Shown here piece by piece: positions 43,494 to 55,299 of a DNA stretch of 64,000 bases. The notes beneath the pieces are model-generated. The model searched no databases. It was not told the origin of the DNA and was given only the letters and a program-made list of their open reading frames with translations. Within the stretch, counting starts at the first letter, position 1, and every line of letters starts with the position of its first letter. A program made the position numbers and the translations under genes. The stretch is from Flammulina velutipes (lineage: Eukaryota > Basidiomycota > Agaricomycetes > Agaricales > Physalacriaceae). The stretch lies in assembly GCA_011800155.1 (NCBI GenBank), contig CM022373.1:2976001-3040000 (forward strand), read 5' to 3'.

Positions 43494-45587
43494 ATGCAAG
43501 CCTATCTCATCCCTCTTGCCCTCATCGCCGGCTTTTACGTCGTCAAGTACCTGCGCGACAGCAGTCGTCGTCACCCCCTCCTCCCACCAGGCCCGCCCCT
43601 CGAACTTATCTTCGGAAACGCCAGGATCTTCCCGCGCGTCCGCCCCCACATCCAGTTCGCGGAATGGGGTGAGTCGTCCCTCTTCTCTTCCATACGCTGC
43701 TCACGCCTCTTCCAGCAAAGCACTTTGGCGACGTCTTCTCCCTCAAGGTCTTCAACAAGACCATCATCGTCCTCAACACACCCACCGCCGTTCGCGAGGT
43801 CTTTGAAAAGCATAACAACTCGTGCTCGAACCGTCCCGAATCTGCCATCGCGGACCTCATCACGCCTCACAACATGAACCTCGGAACTGGTCGTTACGGT
43901 CCGTCCATCTTCCAACGGTCCTAAACCCACTTCTAAACTCCTCGTAGCGAACGATACATGGAAAGCCCTACGCAAAGCCTCCGCCCAACTCGTCAACGCC
44001 CAAAACATGCGGAGACACCAACCCTACCAGTACGCAGAAGCCACCCAAGTAATGTGGGACATGCTTCACAAACCAGACGTACGCCATCCCCTCCCCAAAC
44101 CTACCCCCTCTCACCTTCTTCCCTAGACATGGTACGAAAACTTCCAGCGCTTCACAACATCCTACTTCCTCGGCGTAATCTGGGGCAAACGCGCCCCCCA
44201 AATCACCTCCGAAGACTGCGCAGCATTCATGTACGTCCAACCCCGCTTCATGCACATCCTCGAAATCGGCACCATGCCCCCCGTCGACCTCTTTCCCATC
44301 CTCCAATACGTCCCCGAGCGGTTCGCCTCGTGGAAGAGACAGGGGAAGGAAATCCGAAGGCTTCATGAGACGCTGTATGATCGCCTTCTTACGGATGTGG
44401 AGGATCGCATGAAGCGTGGTCTTTCGCTTGGGGTGTTTATGGAACGGGCGATTGAGAATGCTAAAGAGTGGGGTTTGAGTAGTCGGGAGATGTTGATGTA
44501 TGCGTTCTTTTTTCTTTGGTTTCTTCAACCTGATGCTTATGGGTTGTATAGGAATCTGGGCGGGACTCTCCTCGAGGGATCGGATACCTCGTCGGCTACG
44601 ATGCAGTTGATCGTCATGCTATTGATCGTGTTCCCGGAAGAGCAGGAGAAGCTACATGCGGAGGTCGATAAAGTTATTGGGTCGCACAGGGCTCCGCAGT
44701 GGGAGGATATCCCGAACCTTCCGTACATGTCTGCGTTCATCGAAGAGGTCAGTTCAGCCCCTTCCCTTCCCTTCCCATCTAACCCCCCTCGTGGCAGGCT
44801 CAACGTTTCAAGCCCGTCGCGAACCTCGGGCTCCCGCACGAGATGGTCCGGGACGAGATCATCAACGGGCAGCTCTACCCCAAAGACGCCGTCGTCATGA
44901 TGAACCTCTGTGCGATCCCCTTTCCCCTTCTTACCCCTCTATCTCTCATCTCGTTTACCGCATAGACAACATATTCTCGGACGAGAAGTACTTTGACCGT
45001 CCACAAGAGTTCCTCCCCGAGCGGTTCCTCAAGAATCCATTTGGGGTACGGACGGACGTGCCGGACGATCCGGCCCGGAGGGATAACCTCATTTTTGGGG
45101 GTGGGAAGCGGGTTTGTCCGGGGCTTATCTTCGCCAAGTCGTCTTTGGTATGTCTTGTCCCTCTCTTCCATGTAGGCGGGAATGTGTCTGATGGGTGGGT
45201 ACGGCAGCAACTGTTAACGATGAACATGGTGTGGGCGTTCAACTTCAAGAAGGCTATTAACCCTGTTACGGGGAAGGAGCTCCCGATTGATATGGATAAT
45301 GTTAATACTGTGTGTCTTTTCCCTCTACCCTTCTTCCCTTCCCCCTTCCCTTCTCCCTTCCCTTCCCCCTTTCCTTCTTCCTTCTTTCCTCCGTTGCTGA
45401 TGATGATACATAGGGCCTGACCGCGACCCCCAAAAAGTTCAAATGCTCCATCGAGCCTCGGTCCCCCGCCCACGCCGAGATCATCGATAGCCAGTTTAGG
45501 AGCGCGGCGGAGCATTTGAGGCCCTATGAGCATACGATCTCGGATGAGGATCGGGTGTTTAATGCGAGGTTTAGGGATCAGATTTAG
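43494..45587 (+). CDS. Cytochrome P450 monooxygenase, nine exons
   Basis: Exons 43494-43668, 43716-43898, 43948-44078, 44127-44497, 44552-44747, 44798-44909, 44966-45147, 45208-45309 and 45414-45587 join without a frame break to 541 residues. The N-terminal MQAYLIPLALIAGFYVV is the ER membrane anchor, followed by the Pro-rich hinge LLPPGPP. The I-helix motif LLEGSDTSSA, the ExxR motif in EEAQRFKP, PERF (FLPERFLK) and the heme-binding FGGGKRVCPG are all present. Splicing of 44498-44551 is needed to bring MLM next to NLGGTLLEG. The enzyme probably oxidises a small lipophilic substrate; the product of the terpene synthase 2 kb upstream is the natural candidate. Confidence 0.92.
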
Positions 45588-46189
45588 AGTAGAGTAGGTG
45601 TTGAGTAGATAGTGCGTAGATAGGGCGTAGACAATATAAGTGGTTGTGTGGTGCAATGTTGAGTGGATAAGTACTTGGTTTCGTTGTTGAGTAAAGAGAC
45701 GGAAAGGAAAAGGTACTTGGAGTGAGCGAAGCCTCTCCATAACCATGTCAAACGTGGGCAAAGAATATGCATTTGCGATGAATATCGAGAAATAACAGAC
45801 AGGTGAATACAGTTGACTATCTCGAAATGCATGATATCAAAATGCATAAACCTGACATTGCATACAAAATTGAGGGAACCAAGTTGGGGAGCAGGGAATT
45901 TGGCTCAAGATGCATATTGCATATCATTTGCATATAATTTTTGGCTGTATATGCAATGTGAGGTCGGGTTTTGGCATGTATAAAATGATTCATTTCACTA
46001 TAAATACAGCTTGTATATGATATGTATCAAGTAAACTATATGTAGTAGTACCTCAAACTCTTCTAAATGTGATTTGACTCTTAATGCATCAGCCTAAAGC
46101 AATATCTAATTCTTGATACTATGAATTATGCCACAGATTGTACTATATATAGTCCCACATATACAGTTGGGCGCCTTGGTCATTACATC
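45588..46189. other. AT-rich intergenic region
   Basis: 3' flank of the P450, then an AT-rich stretch with many TATAT and GCATAT repeats (about 45900-46060). No gene seen. Confidence 0.45.
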
Positions 46190-46625
46190 TCGGTAAAGAC
46201 TTTGAACGAGGACTGTTTAACCACGCACCAAAATATGCTGGTTATCGAGTCGCTCCTGCAGACATTTATCAGCAAATACTGAGTCTAGCGTCTCACAGCA
46301 AGCCTCGTTCGTCCCTTCAAAGTCCTAAGCTTTCCTGGTGGCGGGAAGAGACAGGAATTGCAAAACCGGTCCGATTTGATCCTCCCTCGCGTTTGTTCCC
46401 TCAAGCGCACGATCAGCACCTCATATGCATAGCAGCGGTGAAGAAGGAAGACATATTCCTCGACCGTCTTTCCTTGTCATGCTCTTGGGACAAGCTAGTT
46501 CCCATGCCGACGACGCTACACTTGGCTCGTTCAAAACTTCCCGCTCTCCTCGAGCTATCACTCTGATCTGGGCTCTTTTCCTCTACACAGTAAAATTATG
46601 CTACTGCTATGATCTAACACCATAT
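46190..46625 (+). pseudogene. F-box gene 5' fragment, right of the terpene pair
   Basis: An inverted counterpart of 37540-37965: both carry GxAGCGGTGxAGAAGGxAGACAT and CTTGGGACAAGCTAGTTCCC. The similarity covers an upstream leader and ends before any F-box. No intact frame. Confidence 0.55.
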
Positions 46626-47098
46626 GACGGCTGCCGAATTTGATCCTCGGTACGCCACATTTGGATCTAACCCACGAGATTGGAGGACATGGAATCTTGA
46701 TTTTTGGCGTCTACCATCACAAGATATACTCCACACCTCAAAATCAATTTATCTCTGCCCTCGCGATGTCCAAGGACGCTACGTTGAACGTTATGCGCCA
46801 CACACCGTAGACTAGGCATCGTACGTCAAGATCTAGCAGCGGATCATCACAAAGAAGCGTAATCAATCTCTCTCCACTGTAATGTATTTCGGTCATGCTT
46901 ACTCTGGAATCTGTATGCAGAGGACAATGGTTTGCGCGCGCTCAGGTTATTTTCTCATTGTATGGACTGCACGCGCTCACGTGATTGTAGGGGCCATCTG
47001 TGAGGCATCTTTAAAGATCTCCCAGCTCGCCTCATGCCATCTTCCCCAATAACTGCATCCACATCCTCTTCACGACGTCGCTGCGCGATCTCCCTCCA
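46626..47098 (+). pseudogene. LRR-gene tail remnant upstream of zinc-finger gene
   Basis: An inverted match of 33840-34190. A short frame ends at HTVD-stop. A TTTGCGCGCGCTCAGG block and the CTGTGAGGCATCT block are shared with the left copy; they may include the zinc-finger gene's promoter. Confidence 0.5.
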
Positions 47099-48610
47099 AT
47101 GATTCCTGGCGACTCTGAATTCATGACACTTTCACAACCAATGCCATTTCCCAGGTACGTTTGCGTCGCGTAACCCTCTCGAGCCAGCACTCATTTTCTT
47201 TAGACCGGATGACTTGGATATCGATATGGACTTTTTGGCAGAGTTTGAGAACTCGATGGAGGTCGAAGAGGATGACAGCGATGGGGAAGATGGAATGGTG
47301 GAAGTCGTGTATGTGTTTCTCAGTTTAGCGAGTCAGTTTTATTCACGTTCCTCATCCTCTTTCCCTTCAGTATTCCGCAAGCCGGGAGCACCGAGGCGTC
47401 GCTAGAGTTAGATGGGGTTGTTGAAAATTCGTGCGTGATTCAATGACCTCTCACGATCGTCATCTAATTTTATCTTTCCTCGCAGTCCCATTACCGAATC
47501 CTTCGTCACCCCAGCACCCATGGCTCTACAAGAGAGGACCATTCTACCAAGCGTTACACTAGTCGAAACCCATGAAGATACTCTCACCCCCACCCGAGAC
47601 CTCTCCAAAAGTGAGAGGAGAGCATTAGCTACAAGAGCCAAGAAAGCTGCACCTCCGTAAGTCCTTTTCCCTCCCTCAGCCATCCAATCACTGACCCCAT
47701 CTTCACAGGCTCCCGCCCGTTCCCGCTCATTTGAGGTCGAGTCATATATCTGCGCTGGACGTAGCTCTCGGGGGAAGGAAACAACGTGACTGGTGAGGAT
47801 TCTAACAACACTCATTTGGACACGGCGATAACTGATGAGTTCTTCCATAGGATGAAGACAGGTCAAGCGACATTGCTGAGAGATAGAGAAACCGTACCCG
47901 CGCCGATCTGCCAAGCGCCAGGCAGGAAACGCACGCGTTCGATAACAGATCGAGAGACTACTAATTCTGCAAAGAAGCCACGAACCGTTCATCCGTGCTT
48001 CATTGCTACTGCACGTCTAGCCCGGCCCGTCTTTTACAGCCCTGCTGCTCGTACAGCTGGTCCATCTACTGGGAACGTTACATTCAACGCCCCTACCACC
48101 TCCTCTTCGAGCAATCAGTCAGGAAACCTTCCCACGCCACGACCAACTTATGTGGACCCTTATCATAGGCCTATACATGATGTAGCCTTCACGCGGACAA
48201 CACTCACTCTGACTGATGCAAACCTTGCGGCGTTCACCAAGAAATACAAGAACCTACCTTGCGACCCCAATATATTAGCTCAGATCATCTGTGCGGACGT
48301 TCCCATCATCGCACCCGACACCACCGTCATCTGTCCGCAAGACCATGCTTGCGTGCTTCTCTCCGACTTTGAGCGTCACGTCGCGCAATACCATCGCCCT
48401 CCCCCAGGGGATTCCTTCAACTGCTGGTGCAATGGAAGCAAAACCGAGACGTTCGAAATGGCGAGCGAGCTAGTAATACACATGCGGAACTCGCATTTGG
48501 TCGAGACAAAGTTCCGTTGCCCACATTGCCCGGCGCTTATCGCGCCGGTGGAGAAGAATATGCGCGACCATTTGCTCAGATCTTGTCATGGTATGAAGGC
48601 TTTCAAGTAG
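47099..48610 (+). CDS. C2H2-like zinc-finger protein, right copy
   Basis: ATG at 47099, then the same intron series as the left copy (acceptors near 47204, 47369, 47486, 47709 and 47849), with the last exon open to 48610. The N-terminus is acidic (DDLDIDMDFLAEFENSMEVE), the middle basic, and the C-terminus has three C2H2-like units (ICPQDHACVLLSDFERH, then a CWCNGS...HMRNSH unit, then FRCPHCPALIAPVEKNMRDH). A sixth intron present in the left copy (CAGTGAGG donor) has the weaker donor GTCAGG here and is 51 nt without a stop, so it may be retained, adding 17 residues (SGNLPTPRPTYVDPYHR). Function unknown. Confidence 0.72.
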
Positions 48611-48952
48611 TCTCCGTCTGCTACATGGTGTTTGGTTAGTGTTGTACTTGTCACTCATTTATCACTCGTTTTCTTTCGTTCTATTTCCTAGTTTATTAAT
48701 AAATTCGTAGTTATACCTCAGCACATGTAGACCTTTCATCGATTTGCAATATACTTCCTTTATCCCTCTTCGAGTTCTGTCTGCTCGTTAGTATCTACTG
48801 ATGTTCGATGCCATGGAACACAAGCAAAGCGTGAGAACGTTACTTGATACTAGGATCGACACTCTTCGATCAGAACAAGCCGGTTGTAGAATTCAAATCT
48901 CATTGCAATCTATATAGCGGACCTCATAGAACATCATTCAAGGCTATTTTGA

Positions 48953-49547
48953 TTAGTAGTCGAAGTCGCTATCGTCATCCCCATCATCAGAGGGAACCGA
49001 GTCCTCATGCGCTTCCTCTGCGTCCTGGTCAGGTTCATCCGATCGCGAGACGATGATCCACACTTTCCGCTGCGCATCCTGTCCAGACCCGAGCCATGTT
49101 CCCAACTAGAAGACGTCAATGAGAACCCATACTTATACGTGAAAAAGACGAACGGTCGAGAAAGCCCTTTTGAGGTCATCATACTCCGACTCCTTTATTT
49201 CCACTGCTATGGCGGGTATCTCAGTGGTTGTCCCCGGTTTTTTCCACTCAACGTCGTAGCTAGAGAGGTTTCCCTGGCCAAGTTTCGTGGTTCTCTTTTC
49301 TCCGAGAACGAGGGTGACGAAGGGAGTTGCTTGTGCGCTGGGGCCCGCGCCGGGGTATTCGAAGAGCTTGAGTTCATCTACGAGGCCTATGCGGCGCTCA
49401 TGTGAATGCGGGCTATACATAAGAGGTAAGTATCGAGAAATTAGCAGGTGAAATAAAGGGAAGAACGTACTACGCACTGACGAGCAATGCGGGTAGCAGC
49501 AAAGCAACGCTGGCGAATGATTGGAGGGAGGATTGGAAGAAGTGCAT
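48953..49547 (-). CDS. Small secreted protein with acidic tail
   Basis: Three exons (49547-49471, 49412-49139, 49105-48953) encode 167 residues. The signal peptide is MHFFQSSLQSFASVALLLPA. The mature part contains DELKLFEYPGAG, TPFVTLVLGE, SSYDVEWKKPG and TWLGSGQDAQRKVWIIV, all matching the paralogue at 38372-38853. It then carries an acidic extension (DEPDQDAEEAHEDSVPSDDG and a run of Asp) that the paralogue lacks. No known domain is recognised. It is transcribed toward the centre of the inverted region. Confidence 0.68.
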
Positions 49548-49634
49548 ATGCTCTTTGTGTGATTGAAATGATATATACGACCTGCGTATGTCTTGTTGGG
49601 AGTGAAAAGAAATCATGGTCTTTATAAACGTGTA

Positions 49635-50342
49635 CTATCAGTGGCCCTGGCATGGTTTTTGACAGGGATATGGTTATTAAATTAGTGTGGCCTCAATGAG
49701 TAACGGAAAACTTTGGGGTTTGCTGGTGAATATCATGTACTATACCTGCTCTCTAACCAGTGTGAATATCTAAGGAAACGGATCAGAAATGGTCGCTCAA
49801 AATGCGGCCAAAGCGATCAAGAACTGGTGAAAAACCCATTCAGCTCGATACCCCGGGAACGACTCCCCGCAAAATTCACTGACTCTCATAGCTAACTGGT
49901 TAGATATATCGGAAGGTAATGCACAAGTAAATTTAGCATCTACGGCTTGAGCGAACTAAGCAGTAGTTCCGAACGTATTTTAGTCACACAGTCACACTCG
50001 TGTCTTTGACCTCTTTCCAGCGTATACGTAGCTCTGTCCTTTTGACTTTGCTTGTGATACAGTTCAAGGTATTCAAACTACTATCACTGAGAGTCGGTGA
50101 ATTTTAGCGGACGTCGTTCTCAAGATATTGAGCTGAGTAAGCACTGCATTAATCTCAGCGCACCTTGCCCGCACTTTTGGAGACCATTTCGCGGGCAGAT
50201 TTCTTAGATATTCACACTTGTTATGGAGCAGGTATAGTACATGATATTCACCAGCAAACCCCAAAGCTTTCCGTTACTCATTGAGGCCACACTAATTTAA
50301 TAACCATATCCCTGTCAAAAACCATGCCGGGGCCACTGATAG
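49635..50342. mobile_element. Foldback MITE with TA target site
   Basis: A 708-bp inverted repeat. Arms of about 260 bp (49635-49895 and about 50085-50342) begin CTATCAGTGGCCCTGGCATG and end with the complement, separated by about 190 bp. Both ends are flanked by TA (49633-49634 and 50343-50344), as expected for Tc1/mariner-type insertion. The arms differ by scattered substitutions and small indels, and no transposase is encoded. Confidence 0.72.
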
Positions 50343-50344
50343 TA

Positions 50345-51880
50345 TTGTGAGAAGTTAGTAGCTCATGCAATCGGGATGCGGTGTTTGTCGTTGACCGTTG
50401 CCAGTGGCTAGATGTTGGACCGGCGGACTAAAGGTCACCCCAAGTGTAAGTGGTGATAAATAAACCTGAATGTGTAATGCACGTACGCATCGCAATGCAC
50501 TGTGATTTCCGAACATCCTGGCTATCAGGATGGAACGCTGTGACTGAAAGACACCACTAAGCCGACATCATCACCATATCGCAGCCGAAGCACAGGCTTA
50601 GAGCTATGAGGGATGAACGAATCGGCCCACGTAGAATACCTGGGTAGAGTGAGTATTGTACAGGCTGAAAATGTATGCAGGCTGTTAAACGGACCTAACG
50701 TTATGACGACCGGTAGTCCTAACGGGGGAGATTATGGACTTCAACGAGAAGCAGTATGTATTTTAGGAAAGGATCAAGCAGTCACGAGTATCATGTTAAT
50801 ACACACCAGCTGACGGCGCCAACTCCTCATATAGTCTTCAAAGCCGGATAACGAGGATCCCTGTAATGCGAGTCCATTGAGACCTCGTTTCCACATCCGC
50901 ACACTGCCGCCGTTAATAGGTGGCATGGTAATCGAGTGATGGCGGTAAGACGGAAAGCATCATCATTCCCACGTGGCAACAATTCTCTTGCTTCCTGCCA
51001 TTGCGCTCGTGATATTGACTGGGACGTTCAGCTTAGCTAAACGCTTTCAACGTACGGAATATGTTCCCTCTTTTATGGATTTCCCGAGCACGTAGGGTCA
51101 GATGGTACCACTTCGGACTCAAACTCAGAATTTGCCGGCCACACGGAGACTCTTTGATAGGATAACAGGAACTATAACTACCAAAGTTCTGGGTGCACAG
51201 TTCAAGATTTCTCTCTGTGCGCTGTCTGATATATCAACGACGAAGCTTGACTAGCAGAACCTGGCGGTCTTGATCACGTCTTATCTTCTCCAATCTATCC
51301 AGGATGTTGGCGTACAATCAAGCGTTCTACATTCAAGTTCAACTGTGAATCGAAACCGACAACGCTGCTTTCCCACGTATTCTCCCACGCTGCTGAACGT
51401 CAGGCGCTTATGGAACTCATATATGCTTTCTTCGTGACTAATCTTATTTGAAGGTCCTTCCATGCTCTTCGGTTTATTCGCACGTCGATAACAAACAATA
51501 GCAGGGTATTTGTTAGGACTGATACAGAGCGCTACATGAAACTACGTGTCGTGTACAGTATGTATTTACAACGGGAAGAGTATTCTAGGTATTTACATAG
51601 GTTATCAAGATTCTGGGGAGGCTACGTGCACCAGCGCGCAGAGAAACAAGAAGTTACGATATCGAAAGCAATGATGATAACAGAGGTTGCAGAGCAATAG
51701 AAACGTTCAGGAAAATGGGTATGTACAAGGACAAGAAAGGATTGACGGTGGAGGTGATAAAAGGCGACGTCAAGCCTAAAGGACTCGCAGGCGACGACTG
51801 GCGGCGAGCTCCTGTCAAATACAACTGATCAGAGCACAACTTCAGACGAAAGTGGGGTAGCATACAGTAGCAAATGCGTG
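50345..51880. other. Intergenic, no gene seen
   Basis: About 1.5 kb with only short open frames (60-69 codons). No repeat of the families described here was recognised. Confidence 0.45.
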
Positions 51881-51978
51881 AAGGTGTTGAGCTCGTCTTG
51901 CGTGATCAGGTATGTTCAATAGATCGAGGAGGTGTTGCCTGTCTCCTGGGGCTGCCTTCAAGGTGGTCAACGCGAAGA

Positions 51979-52372
51979 TTAACGACCGTGACTGGAAGGG
52001 AGAGTTCCAGAACTCACCATCTTAACCTCCAAAACTACAACATCGTCCCAGTCGACGTCTTCCCCAACGCGAACAGTACGCTGAACGAAATTTTTAAGCC
52101 TGAGTAGGTAGTACTCGGATTGAGGAAAAGGGAAAGGCATACCATGGAAGCGTGTCTTTTGGCGTATTCGCGCGCGTATGGATGGTATCTGTGTCCTATC
52201 TCCATGGAAGGAACGTCGTCTGGCATGTACAACGTGCTCGGGGAAACTTGAACGAGGAGCACAAATTGAGGAAGGTAGCGAGTGTGTGATTGATTGGTAC
52301 GAGGACGGCGGAGTGGAGGCATCTTTAGCTGTGGGTGTCGGTAAAAAAAGGGTGGGAAGACGGGAGCGTAGC
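51979..52372 (-). other. Possible small gene, unresolved
   Basis: On the minus strand a TATAAAAG (about 52383-52390) is followed by an ATG at 52372 with an open frame ending in LKNFVQRTVRVGEDVDWDDV and VVLEVKMV. A competing frame (start near 52334) reads MPDDVPSMEIGHRYHPYARE. No splice model joins the two without a stop. It may be a decayed gene. Confidence 0.25.
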
Positions 52373-52859
52373 ATTTTCGGTCTTTTATATGGCGGAGTGA
52401 GTTTAGTTTGGCTGGAAGTGGTATCAATCACGGCACCGTTCTGTTTGTTCTTTGGCCTTCTAACGTCTCAACTGTGCAACCCTCCATTTGAGAGAGAGAA
52501 GATATATCAACTTATACATCACAATACCTAAAAGTACTTGAGATGGCTCTCTCCATATTTTCAAATCTGCATTTCCTAGGGAAATGAAATCGCGTACATC
52601 GGCCCGATGTTTCCGGTCTTGCAACTTGCCTTCATGCCATTATGGGTGTTGAGCCAACTGTGCATGGCCTCTGATATCCAGCGCTTAGCTTCAGAGAAAT
52701 CTTATACGCTTCCATACGGCGGATACTGTTCTTTGTATCGCTCCCTCGTGTGAGCGTACACTCCGCCAGGGTGAGTAATTTATGGTCGTGCTCGTCCGTT
52801 TCTCTGGTCGTCTTCAGTCACGGTGGTGAAACGCAAGGTTATGCCCACGAAAATCTAAT

Positions 52860-53740
52860 ATGTGTTCTAGAGGCACCAGAGGCGTGCGTCATGCCCAACA
52901 TACTGCAAAACCTGCTCTCCACCAATGATTCACCTCCCGTCCTACTTTCCTTGCTCGCCGAGTCTGGATGTCACACGCTCTGCCAATCGTAGTTCTTAGA
53001 TCGATGAAATTCATTCAATCTTGACTAAAATGCTGGACATAAAGAAAACCTTTGCGCTTTCCGTCGAAAGACGCAAGGCGTCCATCCGTCTTATCCCCAA
53101 TGACACGCACACGATCTTCGAACGGTGTACCTTCCTGAAGGTCGCGGAAGAGGATAATGATTCTCTGTCTTTAAATCGTTCGCCTTGGTGCTATCCTACG
53201 TCTCTTGATGCTGGCGATCCTTTGACCCCTCTCTGGAAATGCCAGTTGAAATGGCGCATCATTTCTTACCAACGACGGGGCGTGGACATCTCAACGGCGA
53301 ACTCACTGTTCACCCAGCTCTTTCGACTGACTTGTCGCGTCGGTTTTATCTTCGTCAAACTATGCGCTCGCATGGGGAATAGGACGCTTTCACATTTCGT
53401 AATTATGGATCAGGACGCATCTTTGTGGCGTCATTACTTGGGAGACGCGGCTTCGTGACTGCGTTCCATGTGGAGGATGGAGTGCAAGTCCTGCCTGCCG
53501 TCGAAGGTCATCTAATTGTTTTAGGGAACTTGACGAGCCTGCGTATAAACACGACGTAGACCCCCGAGTGTGTCGTTGAGTCGAGATGTGGCGGTTATGT
53601 TCGAACTTGTCATTGTCGGAAAGGACTGACAGCGGAAGTAGATGAAGGTATGGGAAGTCATGGGTGGATATTGGAGAGGTTGGCTGTTGCTTTCGGGAAG
53701 TTGAGGCTCGCTTGTGAGGTAGACGAGAACTCGTTTTGAC
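52860..53740 (+). pseudogene. F-box 5' fragment and LRR tail, broken
   Basis: The frame at 52887-52990 (MPNILQNLLSTNDSPPVLLS) resembles the N-terminal part of the left fragment at 37272. 53041-53456 is an open stretch with weak family similarity. About 53470-53740 matches the LRR tails at 31349 and 57040 (GAAGGTC, TTGACGAGCCTGCGTATAAA, TGTGTCGTTGAGTCGAGATG) but contains several stops. Confidence 0.5.
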
Positions 53741-53819
53741 GAGGTAGTAGTTGGATATGAGGCGTGTACACTTTATCGGAAGCTCTAGGAGATCGGAGTG
53801 CGGCGAGATGGAAGGATAG

Positions 53820-54130
53820 AACTTTGTGTTTACTCTACATCGTGCGAAAATTAATTGTTTTCGACTGATCGTCGTATAAACGCAGCTGTGGGCAGTCGCG
53901 TCACAAATAAGCGCACGAAAAGCGTGACTATTCCCGTTTCAATTGATAAACACGTACATATATATGATTGTTCAAGGGGTATACTGTTACTCAGAAGAAT
54001 GTGGCGTGGGAAGGATGCTATTTGTTCCGAAAAGAAAGCCCCGTTCATTGTCGCGAGTGTTTCCGAGTAGTCCGAATGGAATGACTTTGTTCGCAGTGGA
54101 ATAACCAGTCCGTTGTAATTAACAGGACAA
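53820..54130 (+). promoter_or_regulatory. HMG upstream module, copy 3
   Basis: Upstream of the HMG gene at 54282. Blocks in order: GACTGATCGTCGTATAAA, CAGCTGTGGGCAGTCGC, GAAAAGCGTGACTATTCCCG, TGATTGTTCAAGG, AATGTGGCG, CGTTCATTGTCGCGAGTGTT and CTTTGTTCGCAG. A CTCTCTTATATAGTCGCTCT core promoter follows at about 54183-54202, identical to that of the paralogue at 36755. Confidence 0.6.
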
Positions 54131-54281
54131 TGCATTCTGTTGTGTACGGTGGCCTGCACGTGCGGCGCGTCAAGCTCAGGCCTCTCTCTTATATAGTCGC
54201 TCTGCAGTGAAGCTACCCCCAATACTACTCAACCACTGAATCACCCACTACACTCATATCAACTCAACCCCCAAGTTCATC

Positions 54282-55139
54282 ATGTCTGCCCCCGCTGCCC
54301 AGGCCCCCGTTCGCGCTCCCCGTCCACCCAACGAATGGATGCTATTCCGCTCGCACTTCTGCCGCCTCTACAAGCTTCGAGACGACAGAGATCCTCACCT
54401 CAACGGAAAGGGACTCTCCGGTCTCGCGTCGGCGCTGTGGGCTACTTACTCTCCGGAAGAGAAGAAGCAGTGGCAGGTTCGTGCGAAGGAGGCGTCGGAG
54501 ATGCATGCGGCGTTTTTCCCGAATTATAAGTATCAGCCGAGGAGGAAGGGGGAGGAGAAGGAGAAGAAGCAGAGGGGGAGGAAGCCGAAGGAGTCGAGAG
54601 GGTTGAGGTTCGTGCCGTATGCTAGGCCGTCGTCTGAGAGCTCGGAAGTTGTGAGTGAGCCAATGTTGCCTGCAATCTTTGATCTTTCTGGTGTCCCGCC
54701 CATCACTGCACCGTTCGGCGAGAACGACACAGTCTACGCGCTTCCACCGGCCCAGCCAAATGCTCTCATGATGCTCCCGCCATACACAACGCAAGCGCCC
54801 GCGCCCGCTCCTATGCAAGGTTCTCAGCCATGGAACTCGGGATCTGCTCAAGCTGCGACATTCTGGACTCCAACGTCATATGAGCAATTCCAAGGTCCAT
54901 ACGATTTACCGGAGACTGGAAGTGCTCCTCAACTCCCTTCGCCTTCTCGATCGCCCCATCTCAGTGATCGCTCATCGCAGGACGATGATTACTCAAACAT
55001 CGTACCCAGCATCGACGTGCTTGACCAATTCTTGCAGAACCACCCAGAAGATCAGGGTAATATCGACATGACTTCTACACAGCCCGTCGTTGAGAACATG
55101 TGGGATTTTGTTAACCTTGAGGGATTCGGGTCTGCTTAG
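54282..55139 (+). CDS. HMG-box transcription factor, right inner copy
   Basis: A 285-residue intronless protein, the inverted paralogue of 35925-36755. The HMG box (about residues 11-85) starts APRPPNEWMLFRSHFCRLYK and ends ASEMHAAFFPNYKYQPRR. A basic Lys/Arg/Gly-rich stretch follows, then a Pro/Ala-rich middle that differs from the left copy by insertions, then the conserved DYSNIVPSIDVLDQFLQNHP and FVNLEGFGSA. The coding frame is complete. DNA binding is inferred from the family; nuclear targets are unknown. Confidence 0.88.
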   Translation: MSAPAAQAPVRAPRPPNEWMLFRSHFCRLYKLRDDRDPHLNGKGLSGLASALWATYSPEEKKQWQVRAKEASEMHAAFFPNYKYQPRRKGEEKEKKQRGRKPKESRGLRFVPYARPSSESSEVVSEPMLPAIFDLSGVPPITAPFGENDTVYALPPAQPNALMMLPPYTTQAPAPAPMQGSQPWNSGSAQAATFWTPTSYEQFQGPYDLPETGSAPQLPSPSRSPHLSDRSSQDDDYSNIVPSIDVLDQFLQNHPEDQGNIDMTSTQPVVENMWDFVNLEGFGSA

Positions 55140-55299
55140 ATTGACAAACCTTCACGCACCAGCATCAACGCCATTCACTTGTTCACACCAACTCTACTCG
55201 CTACTAGTACTATTGTATAGTCACCACTCTCCTTTATCATTTTGCCTTACTTATCGTATCATTTATATCTTACAACTATGCTACCCAATACATCTATGC

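Noticed and set aside
44498..44551. Hydrophobic segment in the P450 (FFFLWFLQPDAYG)
   Set aside because: It is a 54-nt in-frame intron with GTATGC...TATAG; removing it restores the normal I-helix context.
49713..50264. Two similar short proteins starting MGFAGEYHVLYLL in the arms of an inverted repeat
   Set aside because: They are mirror-image frames created by the foldback element, not genes.
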